A stretch of 64,000 nt of DNA, taken from NCBI GenBank assembly GCA_046328335.1, contig JAXLWU010000027.1, positions 8,407-72,406 of the forward strand. The letters run 5' to 3'. The DNA is from JACCXM01 sp046328335 (GTDB lineage Bacteria > Chloroflexota > Chloroflexia > Thermomicrobiales > UBA6265). The notes below the pieces were generated by a model. The model saw nothing but the letters and a program-made list of their open reading frames with translations. It ran no database searches and had not been told where the DNA came from. Made by a program: the position numbers and the translations under genes. Of this stretch, positions 16,745 through 25,492 are shown piece after piece; position 1 is the first letter of the stretch, and every line of letters begins with the position of its first letter.

Positions 16745-18394
16745 ATGCCTGGTCGAGTTGATTTCTTCGCGCCGGAGCGAATTCTGGTCAATGGCCGCAT
16801 TCACACCCTGGATGATGACCGGCCGGAGGCATCCGCGGTCGCGATTCGGGATGGGCGCATCATCGCGGTTGGCGATGATGACGAGATTCGCTCCTTCGCT
16901 GGAGCGGACACCGTCATCGAGGACCTGGGTGGCAGCGCCGTGGTGCCCGGTCTGATCGACGCCCACAATCACCTGGCCTCGACCGGCGCCATGTTGCGCG
17001 AGGTTCAACTCTACGACACGCGGACCATCGACGAAATCGTGGCCCGCGTCGCGGCCCGCGTGGCGGAAACGCCCGCCGGGGAGTGGATCGTCGGCCGCGG
17101 CTGGGACGAGAGTTTGCTCGCGGAGAAGCGCCACCCGAACCGGCACGATCTGGATGCCGTTTCGCCGAACAATCCGGTCGTGATCCATCGGGTCTGGAAC
17201 AAACTCGTCTGCAATTCGGCGGCGTTGCGCGCGGCGGGGATCGAGCGGGAGACGCCCGATCCACCCGCCGACGTGCTCTACAGCGGCTCGTTCGAGCGGG
17301 ACGACACCGGTAAGCCGACCGGCCTCTTCCGCGACCGCGCCAAGGAAATGATCACCAATCACATCCCGCCAGCCACGGAGGAGGCGATGGTGGCGGCGAT
17401 CGAGACCGCCTGCCGCGCCTACAACGCGGTCGGACTGACGGGAGTCGCCGAACCCGGTCTTTATCCGCGGGAAATCCGCGCCTTCGACCGCGCCAAACGG
17501 GAAGGGAAACTGACCGTCCGCACCGACATGTTGATGGCGGCATGGGGCTTCGGCGCCCCGGAGACCGAGGCCGGACTGGAAGAACGGTTCGCGGCGATCG
17601 GTGTCGGCGGCGGTATGGGTGACGATCTGCTACGGCTCGAAGGCATCAAGTTGATGATCGACGGCGGCATGAGCGATCGCACCGCGCGCATGTTCGCGTC
17701 CTATCTCGACGAACCGGACAACCGCGGGACGTGGGTGGTCGAGCCGAACCGGTTGGCGAAACTGATCCGCTGGGTGCATGACCTTGGCTGGTCGATGGAC
17801 ATCCATACCTGTGGCGACGAGGCGCAGGAATGGGTCGTCCGCGCCTATGCCGATGCCCAACGCGAGAATCCGAAGCCGTGGCTTCGCCATCGCGTCCACC
17901 ACGCCTACTTTCCGACTCCGGCCGCCCTGGAGGTGATGGCCGGGGCGGGTATTTCAGCCGTGGTCTCCTCGCCGTTCCTGACGAATCTGGGCGAAGGATT
18001 CGTCAACAGCGTCGGGCCGGAGCGGGCCAGCCGCGCGATGCCGATGCGGACCTATCTCGAAGCGGGGGTGCCGCTCGCCGGATCGTCCGATTCGTACATC
18101 ACCGATTACAACCCGTGGGTTGGCATGCATGCGGCCGTCAACCGACGGACGGTCATGGGGCGCGATCTTGGCAAAGACGCCGAGGCGATCACCCCAGCCG
18201 AAGCGCTCCGCTCCTACACCCTTGGCGGCGCGTATGCCTCGGGGCGCGAGGATTGGCAGGGCTCGATCGCACGGGGCAAATTGGCCGATTTGGTCGTCCT
18301 CGATCGCGATCCGCTGGCGATCGATCCCGACGAACTCGATCACGTCAAGCCAACGGCGACGATGCTTGGCGGGGAATGGGTCTACCGAGCGTGA
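16745..18394 (+). CDS. YtcJ-type amidohydrolase (amidohydrolase 3)
   Basis: A 549-residue metal-dependent hydrolase. It has the YtcJ-family layout: a beta-sandwich start (ILVNGRIHTLDDDRPEASAVA), the metal site DAHNHL, then WIVGRGWDES, the later IHTCGDEA, and the C-terminal SDSYITDYNPWVGMHAAV and GKLADLVVLDRDPL. The start ATG at 16745 has GGAGGGGG directly upstream, better than a TTG at 16703. The family acts on N-substituted amides and formamides; the substrate here is not determined. It precedes the sugar ABC operon by 155 nt on the same strand. Confidence 0.9.
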   Translation: MPGRVDFFAPERILVNGRIHTLDDDRPEASAVAIRDGRIIAVGDDDEIRSFAGADTVIEDLGGSAVVPGLIDAHNHLASTGAMLREVQLYDTRTIDEIVARVAARVAETPAGEWIVGRGWDESLLAEKRHPNRHDLDAVSPNNPVVIHRVWNKLVCNSAALRAAGIERETPDPPADVLYSGSFERDDTGKPTGLFRDRAKEMITNHIPPATEEAMVAAIETACRAYNAVGLTGVAEPGLYPREIRAFDRAKREGKLTVRTDMLMAAWGFGAPETEAGLEERFAAIGVGGGMGDDLLRLEGIKLMIDGGMSDRTARMFASYLDEPDNRGTWVVEPNRLAKLIRWVHDLGWSMDIHTCGDEAQEWVVRAYADAQRENPKPWLRHRVHHAYFPTPAALEVMAGAGISAVVSSPFLTNLGEGFVNSVGPERASRAMPMRTYLEAGVPLAGSSDSYITDYNPWVGMHAAVNRRTVMGRDLGKDAEAITPAEALRSYTLGGAYASGREDWQGSIARGKLADLVVLDRDPLAIDPDELDHVKPTATMLGGEWVYRA

Positions 18395-18548
18395 TGCCCG
18401 GCACGAGTGAATTGGCGGAGGGAGGGCGCTGTAGCGGAATTGATTGACCGCGATTTGCTCGCGGATTATGCTGCCATCATCTGAAACAGGTCAGGTCGCG
18501 GCTACCCGGGGCGTTGTTGCCTCGGGTCGATGCAACAAGGGAGTACCG

Positions 18549-19868
18549 ATGACTGGTCTACCGTATCGCCATTCGCCCCGTCCGTCCCGGTTCGGTTACG
18601 CGCTCAACCGGCGCGGTCTCCTAAAGGGAGCCGCCGGCGCCGCCGCGCTTGGATTCGGATTGTCCGCGGGGGTGACCCGCGCGAAAATCGAGTTGGGAAC
18701 CGCGAGTGGCGATGTCAAACTGGGGTCGAACTACTCGAACGATCTCCCCCGGGAAGGATTGGTTGCCGCGGTTGAGGCGCTGCCGAACAAGAACATCAAG
18801 GTCGCCATCAACGAGGTCGATCACAACACCTTCCAGGAAAACATCACGACCTATCTCCAGAATCCGGACGACGTGATTCCCTGGTTCGCCGGCTACCGCA
18901 TGCGCTACTTCGCGGCGCAGGATCTGCTGGGTGACATCACTGATGTCTGGGAAGCGGGTCTCAACGACAGTCTGGGCGAGGGCTTCAAGGTGGCCTCGAC
19001 CGGCGATGACGGCAAGCAATATTTCGTGCCGTGGACGTATTACATCTGGGGCGTCTACTACCGGCCGAGTCTGTTCGAGGAGAACGGCTGGTCCCCGCCG
19101 ACGACGATGGACGAACTCAAGAGTCTTGCCGCGAATATGCAGGACAAGGGCATCGTCCCGTTCGCGCTCGGAAATGATGGCCGCTGGCCGGCGATGGGCA
19201 CGTTCGATCAGTTGAACTTCCGCCTGAACGGGTACCAGTTCCACGTTGACCTGATGGCAGGCACCGAGAAGTGGACCGACGAGCGGGTGAAGAACGTGTT
19301 CACCGTTTGGGAGAGTCTGCTGCCCCTTCATCAGGAAAACCCCAACGGCCGCACCTGGGAAGAGGCCGCCGCCGCCGTGGTCAACAAGGAGGCGGGCATG
19401 ATGACCATTGGCACATTCATCGGCTCGCAGTTCCCCGATGGGGATACTTCCGACCTCGACTTCTTCACGTTCCCGGAACTCAATCCCGAGTTCGGCACTG
19501 GCACGGTTGAAGCCCCGATCGACGGCTGGCTAATGGCAAAGAAGCCGGGCAATGAGGCGGCAGCCAAGGAGCTGCTCTACCACTTTGGCACCGCCCCAGC
19601 GCAGGAGGCGTACCTGTCGAAGGATCCGAGCGTGATTGCGCCGTCGACCGATGTCGACAGCTCGCTCTACTCGCCGCTGCAGCAGAAGGTGCTTGCCGCG
19701 GTCGCCGCGGCCCCGAACGTGACGCAGTTCCTCGATCGCGATACGAGTCCTGAGTTCGCGTCGAACGTGGCCGGACAGGCGCTGGCGGATTTCCTGGCCG
19801 ATCCGTCGAGCATCGACTCGATCCTCGAAGACATGCAGGCCCAGGCCGAGGTGATTTTCGCGGGGTAA
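18549..19868 (+). CDS. ABC transporter substrate-binding protein, carbohydrate type (cluster 1)
   Basis: Extracellular sugar-binding protein, 439 residues. The N-terminus has a Tat-like signal (LNRRGLLKGAAGAAALGFGL). The mature part has features of the MalE/UgpB class: WFAGYRMRYFAAQDLLGDIT, YYRPSLFEENGW, MTIGTFIGSQFPDG and the C-terminal helix LEDMQAQAEVIF. It is the first gene of a three-gene importer with the two permeases that follow; a strong hairpin after it probably raises its expression over theirs. No ATPase gene is adjacent, so a shared MsiK-like ATPase encoded elsewhere is likely. Confidence 0.9.
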   Translation: MTGLPYRHSPRPSRFGYALNRRGLLKGAAGAAALGFGLSAGVTRAKIELGTASGDVKLGSNYSNDLPREGLVAAVEALPNKNIKVAINEVDHNTFQENITTYLQNPDDVIPWFAGYRMRYFAAQDLLGDITDVWEAGLNDSLGEGFKVASTGDDGKQYFVPWTYYIWGVYYRPSLFEENGWSPPTTMDELKSLAANMQDKGIVPFALGNDGRWPAMGTFDQLNFRLNGYQFHVDLMAGTEKWTDERVKNVFTVWESLLPLHQENPNGRTWEEAAAAVVNKEAGMMTIGTFIGSQFPDGDTSDLDFFTFPELNPEFGTGTVEAPIDGWLMAKKPGNEAAAKELLYHFGTAPAQEAYLSKDPSVIAPSTDVDSSLYSPLQQKVLAAVAAAPNVTQFLDRDTSPEFASNVAGQALADFLADPSSIDSILEDMQAQAEVIFAG

Positions 19869-19876
19869 CCCACGTT

Positions 19877-19910
19877 GCGCCCGCCGCGGGGAAATTGCCG
19901 CGGCGGGCGC
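19877..19910 (+). terminator. Perfect 13-bp hairpin between binding-protein and permease genes
   Basis: GCGCCCGCCGCGG (19877-19889) and CCGCGGCGGGCGC (19898-19910) pair perfectly around an 8-nt loop, followed by ATTTTCC. The placement is typical of a partial terminator or mRNA stabiliser that keeps the binding protein more abundant than the permeases. Confidence 0.7.
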
Positions 19911-19947
19911 ATTTTCCACACCGACTCGCGACAAAGCGGGGGCACGA

Positions 19948-20940
19948 GTGGCGACGATAGCCCAGGCCCGCAATGCACCAGTACCCCGGATGGAAGCGAA
20001 GGCGACCGGACTGCGCCAGTTTGACGGCAGCGATCGCTGGATCGCCGTGCTCATGGCGGGAATCCCGACGATTCTTCATGTCGGGTTCGTCTGGATCCCG
20101 ACGATCGCTTCAATCCTTCTTTCATTTACCGATTGGAAAGGAATCCGATTCAGCGATATCAACTGGGTTGGCTTCAAGAACTACGTCCAGATTTTTACTG
20201 TCTTTCAAAAGAGTTTCTTCCAGGCACTGATCAATAATTCGGTTCTCCTGATTTTCCTTTTCATCGGGCCGACTGCGCTTGGGATTTGCCTCGCCTATCT
20301 CCTCGACCGCGACATCAAGGGAACGCGCTTCTACCAGGCCATCTTCTTCACCCCGGTCGTTCTCTCGCTGGCAGTTGTCGGTTTCATGTGGCAGAGCGTG
20401 ATCTACTCGACCGAGAACGGCCTTGCCACCCAGTTATTTGGCGGTGGCCAGCCGGTGGACTGGATCGGCAACCAATCGTTTCTCATCCCGTTTGGCGACA
20501 CCTATGGCATTTCTCACAACTTTGTCGCCATCCTCGTCGCCATTGCCTGGAGACACACCGGCTACATCATGGTGCTGTACCTCGCCGGCCTCAAGAGCGT
20601 GGATAGTTCGTTGCGAGAGGCCGCCATGCTGGACGGCAGCAACGAGTGGCAAGTGTTCCGGAATGTCGTCTTTCCGTCGCTGAAGCCGATCAACGTGGTC
20701 GTCGCGGTGATCACCGTGATCGAAGCACTGCGCGCCTTCGATATCATCTATGTCCTCAACACCCCCCGCAAGACCGAAGTGCTGTCGATCCTCACGACGA
20801 ACAATCTCCTCGGCGAGGGCGGCGGCAACGTCGGCAGGGGATCGGCCTATGCCACGATCCTGTTCATCCTCTGCTTCGGCTTCGTCATCTGGTATGTGAC
20901 GAACCACTATCGCAGTACGCAGGAGGGAGCGGACGCATGA
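19948..20940 (+). CDS. Sugar ABC transporter permease (MalF/UgpA type)
   Basis: Membrane permease of 330 residues and six helices. The cytoplasmic ATPase-contact loop (EAA motif) is visible as LREAAMLDGSNEWQVFRNVVFP. The N-terminal region IAVLMAGIPTILHVGFVWIPT and SFTDWKGI are characteristic of the family. Its stop overlaps the start of the second permease (ATGA), so the two are coupled. A first-helix-plus-periplasmic-loop layout assigns it as the MalF-side half of the heterodimer. Confidence 0.93.
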   Translation: MATIAQARNAPVPRMEAKATGLRQFDGSDRWIAVLMAGIPTILHVGFVWIPTIASILLSFTDWKGIRFSDINWVGFKNYVQIFTVFQKSFFQALINNSVLLIFLFIGPTALGICLAYLLDRDIKGTRFYQAIFFTPVVLSLAVVGFMWQSVIYSTENGLATQLFGGGQPVDWIGNQSFLIPFGDTYGISHNFVAILVAIAWRHTGYIMVLYLAGLKSVDSSLREAAMLDGSNEWQVFRNVVFPSLKPINVVVAVITVIEALRAFDIIYVLNTPRKTEVLSILTTNNLLGEGGGNVGRGSAYATILFILCFGFVIWYVTNHYRSTQEGADA

Positions 20941-21830
20941 GCAGCAGCGCCGCTGCCGGATCACGCCGACGGAAGGCACTAAGCCCCGCTCGCATCCTGC
21001 TCTACGCGTTCATCACCCTGACCGCGGCGATCTGGCTGGTTCCGATCGCCGGCGCGATCTTCGCATCATTCCGGCCTTTCACGGAGACGGTGCGCGACGG
21101 GTTCTTCTCCTGGCCGCAAACGCTCACCCTGGACAACTACAGAAACGCGTGGCAGCAAGGGGATATCGCCCGCAAGTACTGGAACACCGCGGTCATCCTG
21201 GTGCCAGCGCTCCTGGTCACCCTCTTCTTCTCGAGCATGGTGGCCTTTGTTGCCAGCCGCTATTCCTGGCGATTCAACATTCTGCTGTTGTCGATCTTCA
21301 CCGCGGGTAATCTCCTGCCGCAGCAGATCATCATCCAGCCGCTGTTCCAGTTCTACAATCGCGTCCCGCTCCCGGAGTTCATTGCCAATTCGGGCAAACT
21401 CAATGGGAGCGCCCTGGGACTGATTCTCATCCACATCGCGTTCCAGAGTGGCTTCTGCACCTTCGTACTGAGCAACTACATGAAGTTGCTGCCGAAGTCG
21501 CTGAACGATGCGGCTCGAGTCGATGGGGCGGGTGTCTGGCGGCAGTACTGGCAAATCATCATGCCGCTGACGCTGCCGGCGCTGGCGGCGCTGGCGACGC
21601 TCGAGTTCACCTGGATCTACAACGATTTCTTCTGGGCGGTCGTCCTCGAGCAACAGGGTGCTGACCGCCCGATCACGTCATCGCTGGCCAACCTCGGCGG
21701 CGAGTTTTTCACTGACGACAACCTGATCGCGGCGGCGTCGATGTTCGTCGCGTTGCCGACTCTTTTCGTCTACGCGGTGCTCCAGCGCTACTTCATCGCG
21801 GGATTGACGATCGGCGCGGAAAAGGGGTAA
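20937..21830 (+). CDS. Sugar ABC transporter permease (MalG/UgpE type)
   Basis: Second half of the heterodimeric permease, 297 residues, six helices. The EAA loop is LNDAARVDGAGVWRQYWQIIMP. The start at 20937 is set by the ATGA overlap with the preceding permease. The extra segment NRVPLPEFIANSGKLNGS between helices 3 and 4 is typical of the cluster-1 sugar permeases of Actinobacteria and Chloroflexota. No ATP-binding gene follows; instead two repeats and a convergent catalase gene follow. Confidence 0.93.
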   Translation: MSSSAAAGSRRRKALSPARILLYAFITLTAAIWLVPIAGAIFASFRPFTETVRDGFFSWPQTLTLDNYRNAWQQGDIARKYWNTAVILVPALLVTLFFSSMVAFVASRYSWRFNILLLSIFTAGNLLPQQIIIQPLFQFYNRVPLPEFIANSGKLNGSALGLILIHIAFQSGFCTFVLSNYMKLLPKSLNDAARVDGAGVWRQYWQIIMPLTLPALAALATLEFTWIYNDFFWAVVLEQQGADRPITSSLANLGGEFFTDDNLIAAASMFVALPTLFVYAVLQRYFIAGLTIGAEKG

Positions 21831-21912
21831 GGGATCGGCCACGATCCACGGCGCACTCTCTCCAGTCCGGCCGATCGAGTCGGCTGAGAGGGACAGATGC
21901 AGCGGTGTCGCC

Positions 21913-21985
21913 GCGTGAGCCCTCACCCCAACCCCTCTCCCTGTGCGCAGGGAGAGGGGCGTCGCGCGGCACCGCCAAGCGGCAT
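21913..21985. repeat. Dispersed palindromic repeat, copy 2
   Basis: CCTCACCCCAA is followed by a perfect 12-bp stem CCCCTCTCCCTG (21932-21943), loop TGCG, CAGGGAGAGGGG (21948-21959). It lies between the convergent permease and catalase genes, where it may act as a transcription terminator. Confidence 0.85.
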
Positions 21986-22006
21986 TTACGGCGGCTTGCG
22001 AACGAC

Positions 22007-22092
22007 GTGTTATTCCGAGCCGCCGCGAGGAACCTCGGTGGCGGTCGCAATCCCCGCCAACGCCGAGGTCCCTCCTGCGTCGGGACGACACC
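22007..22092 (-). repeat. Dispersed repeat of the ATTCCTCGC/GGAATGAC family, copy 1 (reverse orientation)
   Basis: TTATTCCGAGCCGCCGCGAGG is the reverse complement of the ATTCCTCGCTGCGGCTCGGAAT core at 51941-51962. Internal arms such as GGACGACACC near the end are also shared with the copy at 34000. It lies directly after the palindromic repeat in the same intergenic space. Confidence 0.7.
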
Positions 22093-22146
22093 CCTGGGGT
22101 TAGGCTCCACGACACAACTCTTGCACGACATCGTAGATGAGGGGTA

Positions 22147-23130
22147 TTACGCGTTGCCGGTCAGTTTATCGACCGCGGTGTCGAGAATCGTATGCCGGTG
22201 CGCATGCTGGCTATGACCGACTTGGCCGTTTCCACGTGGGTTGGGACCCCAGGAGACCGGCGGCATCGGCTGTTTGGCCGTACCGTGCAGGAGCGGATCG
22301 GCCGGAGGAACCATTCCCGTGTCGTTCGAAAGTGGACGCATGTCAGCGATGTATTCGAACTCCGCCATGCCATCCATGGTCGGACCCTGCGCCCAGCGTC
22401 CGCGTTGGCTGTCGGTGCCGGCCGAGAGGTTGTAAAAGGTGTGAGCCTGGCTCTCCAGCACGCGATCCTGGGGAATCGTGCCTGGCACGCGGAATTGCTC
22501 CAGCCCGTCGATGCGCAGTTGCTCGATCGCCGCGGCCCACTGGTTCTGGTGCATAAAGTCACGAGCAAGGTTGAACGAGAGCATGTCGCGCACGCCTTGA
22601 TCGTCGGTCATCTCGTAGAGACGTCCGACCTGTAGATTTCCTTGCGACTCGGCCATCAGGTTCCAACGGAAATCGGCCAGCAGGTTTCCACTGCCGGAGG
22701 TGATGAAGTTGCCGTTCCAGGGCACGCCCATGCTGTCCTTCGGCATGGCGCCCATGCCGGAGACGATAAGATGTTGGGGGTTCATACCAGTGATGACGGC
22801 GTCGGTCATGTTGGTGCCACCCATCGCCGCGGCGACGGTGGGACTCGCGGCAACCGCCGCCTCCTGATCCTGGACCGGGGCGCCCTCCAGCAAGCGGGCA
22901 ATCATGATCGAGAGCATCTCGACATGGGCGATCTCCTCGGTGCCAATGTCGAGGAGCATGTCGCGATACATTTCCGGCCCGCGGCAGTTCCAACCTTGAA
23001 ACAAGTAGGCCATCATGACCGTCATTTCGCCGAACTGCCCGCCGAGCACTTCCTGCAGGCGGCGGGCAAAGATGGGATCGGGTCGATCAGGCCTCGCCTG
23101 ATACTGCAACTCCTTGACGTGATAGAACAC
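22147..23130 (-). CDS. Manganese catalase (ferritin-like, non-haem)
   Basis: A dimanganese catalase that disproportionates hydrogen peroxide in the cytoplasm. From GTG 23130 (GAGGAGAGG upstream) it has 327 residues, beginning VFYHVKELQYQ, the usual family start. Ligand candidates are Glu35 (GGQFGEMTVMMAYLFQGWNC), Glu66 and His69 (GTEEIAHVEM), and later a Glu in LMAESQGNLQVGRLYEM and a His in ARDFMHQNQW. The C-terminal arm ends in a His-rich tail (HSQHAHRHT). Together with dps it suggests protection from oxidative stress. Confidence 0.93.
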   Translation of the reverse strand: MFYHVKELQYQARPDRPDPIFARRLQEVLGGQFGEMTVMMAYLFQGWNCRGPEMYRDMLLDIGTEEIAHVEMLSIMIARLLEGAPVQDQEAAVAASPTVAAAMGGTNMTDAVITGMNPQHLIVSGMGAMPKDSMGVPWNGNFITSGSGNLLADFRWNLMAESQGNLQVGRLYEMTDDQGVRDMLSFNLARDFMHQNQWAAAIEQLRIDGLEQFRVPGTIPQDRVLESQAHTFYNLSAGTDSQRGRWAQGPTMDGMAEFEYIADMRPLSNDTGMVPPADPLLHGTAKQPMPPVSWGPNPRGNGQVGHSQHAHRHTILDTAVDKLTGNA

Positions 23131-23530
23131 TGAACCTCTCCTCACTCCGCGTCCTGAACGGTGATGGTTGGGTTGACGCGGCGGCCGCCGCAATGCGTCG
23201 ATCGACTCGTACCGGATGGCATCCGGGGCCGACAGGGCATGGTGTCGCACGGGTCGTGCCATCAACAGTGGATCGGCGTGATCCGCTCACTTTCCAGTGA
23301 ATTGAACGCTGCGCAGGTTGCCGGAACGCGATACCATCCACCAGTCATCCGGTCGTATCTGTGGCACGGGAACGGTTTGGGCATTGCGCGCCTCGGTAGA
23401 CAAGAGCACCCGCGGCGACAGGCTCTGTCTCTTGCGCGCGCCAGCGATCTTGCTGAGCCGGTCGAGCGTAGAGCGGTCCTGAACCGGGGCGACGGCCAGG
23501 ATCATGAGGCAATGAGCGAGGAGCGAGACG
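23131..23530. other. Divergent intergenic region between catalase and peptide-importer genes
   Basis: Four hundred nucleotides separate the divergent catalase and dipeptide-importer starts. No gene is supported here. The ribosome sites GAGGAGAGG (for the catalase) and GAGGAGCGAGACG (for the permease) mark its ends; promoters for both operons should lie inside, but no confident -35/-10 pair was recognised. Confidence 0.5.
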
Positions 23531-24451
23531 ATGGGGCGCTACGTGCTGGTCCGGCTGGGCGGCCTGCTTGGTGTGCTCTTTGTCGTCTCCGTGGTTACGT
23601 TCATCCTCATGCATCTCATCCCCGGCGGCCCCTACGACGCGGAGAAGATGCCCCTGTCCGAGGCGGCGAAAGAGAACATCCTCCGCTCTTACGGGCTCGA
23701 CAAGCCACTCTGGCAGCAATACCTCCTTTACATCGGCAATGCGCTCCGGTTCGAATTCGGTTACTCGTATCAGAGTCCCGGAGAGACAGTCGCCCAGCTG
23801 ATCGCGCGGGTCTGGACCGTCTCGCTGCAACTTGGCGCCATGACCCTCGGGGTCGCGGTTCCCGTCGGCGTTGGCCTCGGCATCCTCGCGGCCAGTCATC
23901 GCAATTCCTGGATCGATAACTTCGTCACCTTGCTGGCGACGGCGGGAATCGTGCTGCCGACGTTCGTCATCGGGATTCTGCTGATCCTGCTCTTCAGCAA
24001 TACCCTCCACTGGCTGCCGACCGGGGGATGGGACCAACCGCAAACGTGGGTGATGCCGGTGATCGCCTACGCGCTGGGGCCCGCCGGGATCATCGCGCGG
24101 TACACCCGTACCTGCGTCCTGGAGGGAATCGGAACGGATTATGTGCGTACCGCGCGCGCCAAAGGACTCTCCGACGGCGTCGTCATGAGGCGCCATGTGC
24201 TGCGGAACGCGGCGATCCCGCTGATCACGGTGGCTGGACCGCTGGTGCCCGATCTGCTCACCGGGTCGATCTTTATCGAAACGATCTTCCGCATTCCCGG
24301 GTTGGGCAGTTACTTCGTCACCAGCGTCTTCCAGCGCGACTACCCGATGATCATGACCCTGGCGTTACTAGCCGCACTGGTAGTCAGCCTCGCCTATCTC
24401 ACCACCGATCTCCTCTACCTGGCGATCGATCCCCGGATCAGGCTCTCCTGA
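23531..24451 (+). CDS. Dipeptide/oligopeptide ABC transporter permease (DppB type)
   Basis: First permease of a peptide-class importer, 306 residues with six helices. The start MGRYVLVRLGGLLGVLFVVSV is the canonical DppB N-terminus, followed by HLIPGGPYDAEKM. The EAA loop occurs as YVRTARAKGLSDGVVMRRHVLRNA. The C-terminal segment FIETIFRIPGLGSYFVTSVFQRD is diagnostic. Its stop overlaps the next start (TGATG), and it is the first gene of a three-gene operon. Confidence 0.94.
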   Translation: MGRYVLVRLGGLLGVLFVVSVVTFILMHLIPGGPYDAEKMPLSEAAKENILRSYGLDKPLWQQYLLYIGNALRFEFGYSYQSPGETVAQLIARVWTVSLQLGAMTLGVAVPVGVGLGILAASHRNSWIDNFVTLLATAGIVLPTFVIGILLILLFSNTLHWLPTGGWDQPQTWVMPVIAYALGPAGIIARYTRTCVLEGIGTDYVRTARAKGLSDGVVMRRHVLRNAAIPLITVAGPLVPDLLTGSIFIETIFRIPGLGSYFVTSVFQRDYPMIMTLALLAALVVSLAYLTTDLLYLAIDPRIRLS

Positions 24452-25383
24452 TGGCGCAGGCGGATCTCTCCCTGGCGGGCGCGGCAAATGGCGGGGTAGT
24501 CACTGACGCCCCTGGTGATTTCCCCGCCCGCGCCCGGCGGCCATCGTCGCCACTGTCCGATGCCTGGCAACGGTTTCGCGCCAATCGCTTGGGATCGTTT
24601 GGTCTGGCGATCGTGCTCCTGCTCGTCGTGATGGCGCTTGGGGCGCCCTGGATCGCGCCATTCCCCTACGACAAGCCCGATTTCGCCGCCGCCTGGCTCT
24701 TTCCAAGCCGGGAACACCTGATGGGCACCGACGGCATCGGCCGCGATTTCTTCTCCCGGATCGTTTACGGGGCGCGAACGTCGCTCGCGATCGGGTTGAG
24801 CGCGCAGGCGCTGGCGCTCACGATCGGATTGGTGCTTGGACTTGCCGCTGGACTGCGGGGCGGAAAAGTCGACTTCGTCATCATGCGGATTGTTGATGCG
24901 GTCTGGGCCTTCCCCCGTATGCTGTTCGCGATCATGCTCCTGACGGTGCTTGGCAGCGGCTTCGGCAACGTGCTCCTGGCGATTGCGGTAACCGGCTGGA
25001 TCCCCATCTGCCGCCTGACCCGCGCCCAACTCCTCGGACAGCGGGAAAGCGACTATGTCGTCGCGGCGCGGGCGCTCGGCGCTTCGGAGGAACGAATTGC
25101 CCGCGTCCACCTGCTGCCGAATATCCTCGGGCCGATCATCGTCGCGCTGACCCTTGGCGTGCCGGAAGCGATCTTCGCGGAAGCAGGGCTCAGTTTCCTT
25201 GGGATCGGCATCAATCCCCCCATCCCGAGTTGGGGGCAGATGGTCGGTGAGAGCGTCAGTACGATCCGCTTCTACTGGCACCTGGCGCTCTTTCCGGCTC
25301 TGATGATCGGGTTGACGATGCTGGGGTTCGTGTTGCTGGGCGATGGTTTGCGCGATGCCCTCGATCCGCGTTCCCGGAGCTGA
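24451..25383 (+). CDS. Dipeptide/oligopeptide ABC transporter permease (DppC type)
   Basis: Second permease, 310 residues from ATG 24451 coupled to the first. After a variable 40-residue N-terminus comes WQRFRANRLGSFGLAIVLL, then the DppC signature HLMGTDGIGRDFFSRIVYGARTS (around residues 90-112), the EAA loop DYVVAARALGASEERIARVHLLPN, and LSFLGIGINPPIPSWGQM. It forms the translocation channel with the DppB-type partner. Confidence 0.94.
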   Translation: MAQADLSLAGAANGGVVTDAPGDFPARARRPSSPLSDAWQRFRANRLGSFGLAIVLLLVVMALGAPWIAPFPYDKPDFAAAWLFPSREHLMGTDGIGRDFFSRIVYGARTSLAIGLSAQALALTIGLVLGLAAGLRGGKVDFVIMRIVDAVWAFPRMLFAIMLLTVLGSGFGNVLLAIAVTGWIPICRLTRAQLLGQRESDYVVAARALGASEERIARVHLLPNILGPIIVALTLGVPEAIFAEAGLSFLGIGINPPIPSWGQMVGESVSTIRFYWHLALFPALMIGLTMLGFVLLGDGLRDALDPRSRS

Positions 25384-25492
25384 GACTCCCGTCGCGTCAC
25401 GGTCTGGCGCTCGTGCACATGCGGTTCGCTGGTCGCGGATGTCCCGCTGACGGCGATTGCAGGCGGGGTGACCCCCGGTGAGGAGACGAGTC

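Noticed and set aside
15935..17362. A minus-strand frame of 475 codons across dps and the amidohydrolase
   Set aside because: It crosses two unrelated conserved plus-strand genes and their intergenic space, which a real gene would not do.
21932..21959. Possible CRISPR-like array from the repeated CCTCTCCC motifs
   Set aside because: Copies are scattered kilobases apart, palindromic and unevenly spaced, with no spacer periodicity and no cas gene.
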